From NCBI RefSeq assembly GCF_036324505.1, contig NC_086362.1, positions 9,483,043 through 9,547,042 on the forward strand: 64,000 bases of DNA, in the 5' to 3' direction. The notes beneath the pieces were generated by a model, which ran no database searches, had not been told where the DNA came from, and saw only the letters and a list, made by a program, of their open reading frames with translations. The DNA comes from Eleginops maclovinus (Eukaryota; Chordata; Actinopteri; Perciformes; Eleginopidae). Position 1 is the first letter of the stretch. Every line of letters begins with the position of its first letter. Positions 62,141-64,000 of the stretch are shown here, in pieces. The position numbers and the translations under genes were made by a program.

Positions 62141-64000
62141 TAGCTTAGCATAACTGTTTGATTCGTCCGGTTTGTTTTTAAATACGTTTTGTTCTTGTGT
62201 GAAATACCCTTGTTCATTTTGGATTCCTTTTAGTGTTTGCATTCATGATTTATTTGACTTAAAGTTTGCATATGTTTTACCACTCATGAAACTGTTGACA
62301 TTTAAAACTTTTCCAGTCATTACTTTGTATCGAACATTTCTTTCAATCTAGTGTAAAATATTAACTGGTTTCTTTCTCCCTAGGCCGGTTGATGCATTGT
62401 TAAAAAGTAAATGAGTGGGGAACGTTTGCTTGAATTGCACAAGAAATAAGATTTTTAGATGGTATTTGCGAGTAATGCAAAGGAAAACTGGTCCCACTCC
62501 GCACCTCCTCCTTGTATTAGTGCCCGCAGGGGCGATCGATATCAGCAGGCAGGCGGCCCTGCAGATAACAGGTCGGACTTCACATCGCCTCGTGTTGATT
62601 TCTTTGCTATGAAAAGATCCTAGCAGCTTGACACCAGCTACTCAATTTCTCATCAGTTTGTTTTGTGCTGAATCTCTTCTGTTTGCTTGGAACTAATCTT
62701 TCCCTTTCGAGTAGTAATTATTGAATGGGATGCTCTGTTAGAGATCATTTAAGGATGCTGGTTGCTGGAGCTATCGCTTTGCGTACCAAATCATCCGGCA
62801 CTGTCCTGAGCAGCAGAAAAAACAGAACAACTAACAAATAGGCCCAGAAAGTTTTACGTAACATTTCACCAAAAGAAATGATCACAGAGGATCCCTAAAG
62901 TCAGTTATTTTCTAAAGTTGACCTCCAAGAGCGTATTGAAGCTTGGTATTCGGAGCAGGTGAACACCATCACCACAACACCTCTAGAGATGCTATGGATT
63001 TTGTCCAAGTCTCAAATCCTCTTCCCTGCTGACAGCAATATCCCCCTCCACCCACTCAGGACCTTCAGGAGTACTTTGATTTAATGCCTTTCAGTTTAGT
63101 GCAGCAGGAGAGTATCTCAACCCATTTCCAACTAGAGAACGCAAGACATCCCGATAAGACAGCATCCAAGAATCAACAATGAGTCCCTACAGAACTGAGG
63201 AACGTGTGAACTGAGAATGAACTCATTAAAAAAAAGCCACAGAGCAATGACAGAATTAATAAGTTGCATCGGTGCAACGTGGCTCCAACTGAGTTCATGT
63301 GGTGTTAAATTGGACCAGAAGGGCAGAAAACAAACCCCAAACTTTATATAGATTCCCCAGATAAAAACAAAACGAAGAGAAGAAAGCCAGCCAATGGGGA
63401 AAAGGAAGTTCAACTGACCAGCAGCACTTAGCAACTGCTACTAAAACAAAAGACACTCTCTCCACTGTTGAAGAGGCATGACTCACTGAAATACATTTTC
63501 TGAGCAAAAGTTCAGATTCTGCAGAATACATACAGTAACAACTGGTTTACACTGAAAGAAAACAAACTAACAGGGCCTCTGGGTTTCAGGCTATAGTTTG
63601 ATTGAAAGGAAAGATGACCCAGATTATTTTGTGTGATTTCTTGTCAAACAAAAACAAAAATACAAAGAACAGCTTACAGACAAGACTTCAGACAAATGAA
63701 ATTGTATACAAATGTATACCTTATTATACCTTTTAGGTACAGGTTGGAGTGGAGTGCATCTATTTAAGGCAATATAAAGAAGTTAATGGTCAAACTAATG
63801 AGTTCCTGAAGGGACTAAATATTATTTCCTTAATTGGAGCTTTCATTAAATCTTCTTCAAAGAGCTTGGAATCTACTCTTTAAGCTGCCTATGGGCCAAG
63901 AATTGTTATTGCTGACACACATTACCCTGGATCTAGAGTCTGTTTTGAAGGACAATTAGCTCAACAGGTGGGTGTTTTGTTTAAAATCTACTTAGAGTTG

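Larger units (their letters stand above)
59540..64000. other. Non-coding right end of window, no gene seen
   Basis: No supported coding exon. It includes a DR1-type motif (60947-60966), a diverged direct repeat (about 61786-62045) and a small GC-richer patch at 61145-61230. Sequence from 62.8 kb to the end has no feature I can name. Confidence 0.55.

Overview
This window is vertebrate nuclear DNA, almost certainly from a teleost fish, probably a percomorph. The evidence is a multi-exon sodium/calcium exchanger gene with GT-AG introns, fish-type DNA transposons and LINE fragments, and more than 30 long CA/TG arrays. By rough hand count those arrays make up about 5% of the window. I see no bacterial-style genes, CRISPR arrays or rRNA.

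The main gene is a plasma-membrane Na+/Ca2+ exchanger of the SLC8A (NCX) family on the minus strand. I could assemble thirteen coding exons by hand, from the start codon at 37046 down to 80. Every boundary is GT-AG and the phases join without a break, giving 715 codons plus one base. They encode the signal peptide, the first transmembrane half with the alpha-1 repeat, the XIP region, the regulatory loop, Ca2+-binding domain CBD1 and most of CBD2, including an 'exon A' type segment. The final exons, with the alpha-2 repeat and last membrane segments, lie beyond position 1. The part held in one giant exon in mammalian SLC8A1-3 is here split over ten exons. I cannot fix the paralog by eye (slc8a2 or the fish-retained slc8a4 are the leading options).

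Layout: 1-4.9 kb holds the last three visible exons, the leftmost wedged between CA/TG arrays. 4.9-28.6 kb is a single giant intron full of dinucleotide arrays, purine-rich tracts and degraded repeats. 28.6-37.1 kb holds the ten 5' coding exons. 37.1-64 kb is upstream, presumably 5'-UTR intron or intergenic sequence. It contains a 5'-truncated L2-like LINE (41.5-42.4 kb), a complete hAT transposon (45.4-48.5 kb) inserted into an older TTAA-flanked MITE, pieces of a Tc1-like element and of another LINE near 49.8 kb, and many CA/TG arrays.

The hAT copy looks recent and possibly competent: 15-bp terminal inverted repeats, a perfect 8-bp target duplication, an uninterrupted 644-residue transposase with recognisable catalytic residues, and clustered subterminal motifs including a perfect 16-bp palindrome. 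Other points of interest are the TG tract that replaces a normal pyrimidine tract at one NCX splice acceptor, pairs of inverted TG/CA arrays, a triple DR1 nuclear-receptor motif at 60.9 kb, and a candidate small first coding exon at 57.1 kb. I did not find a convincing undescribed system.
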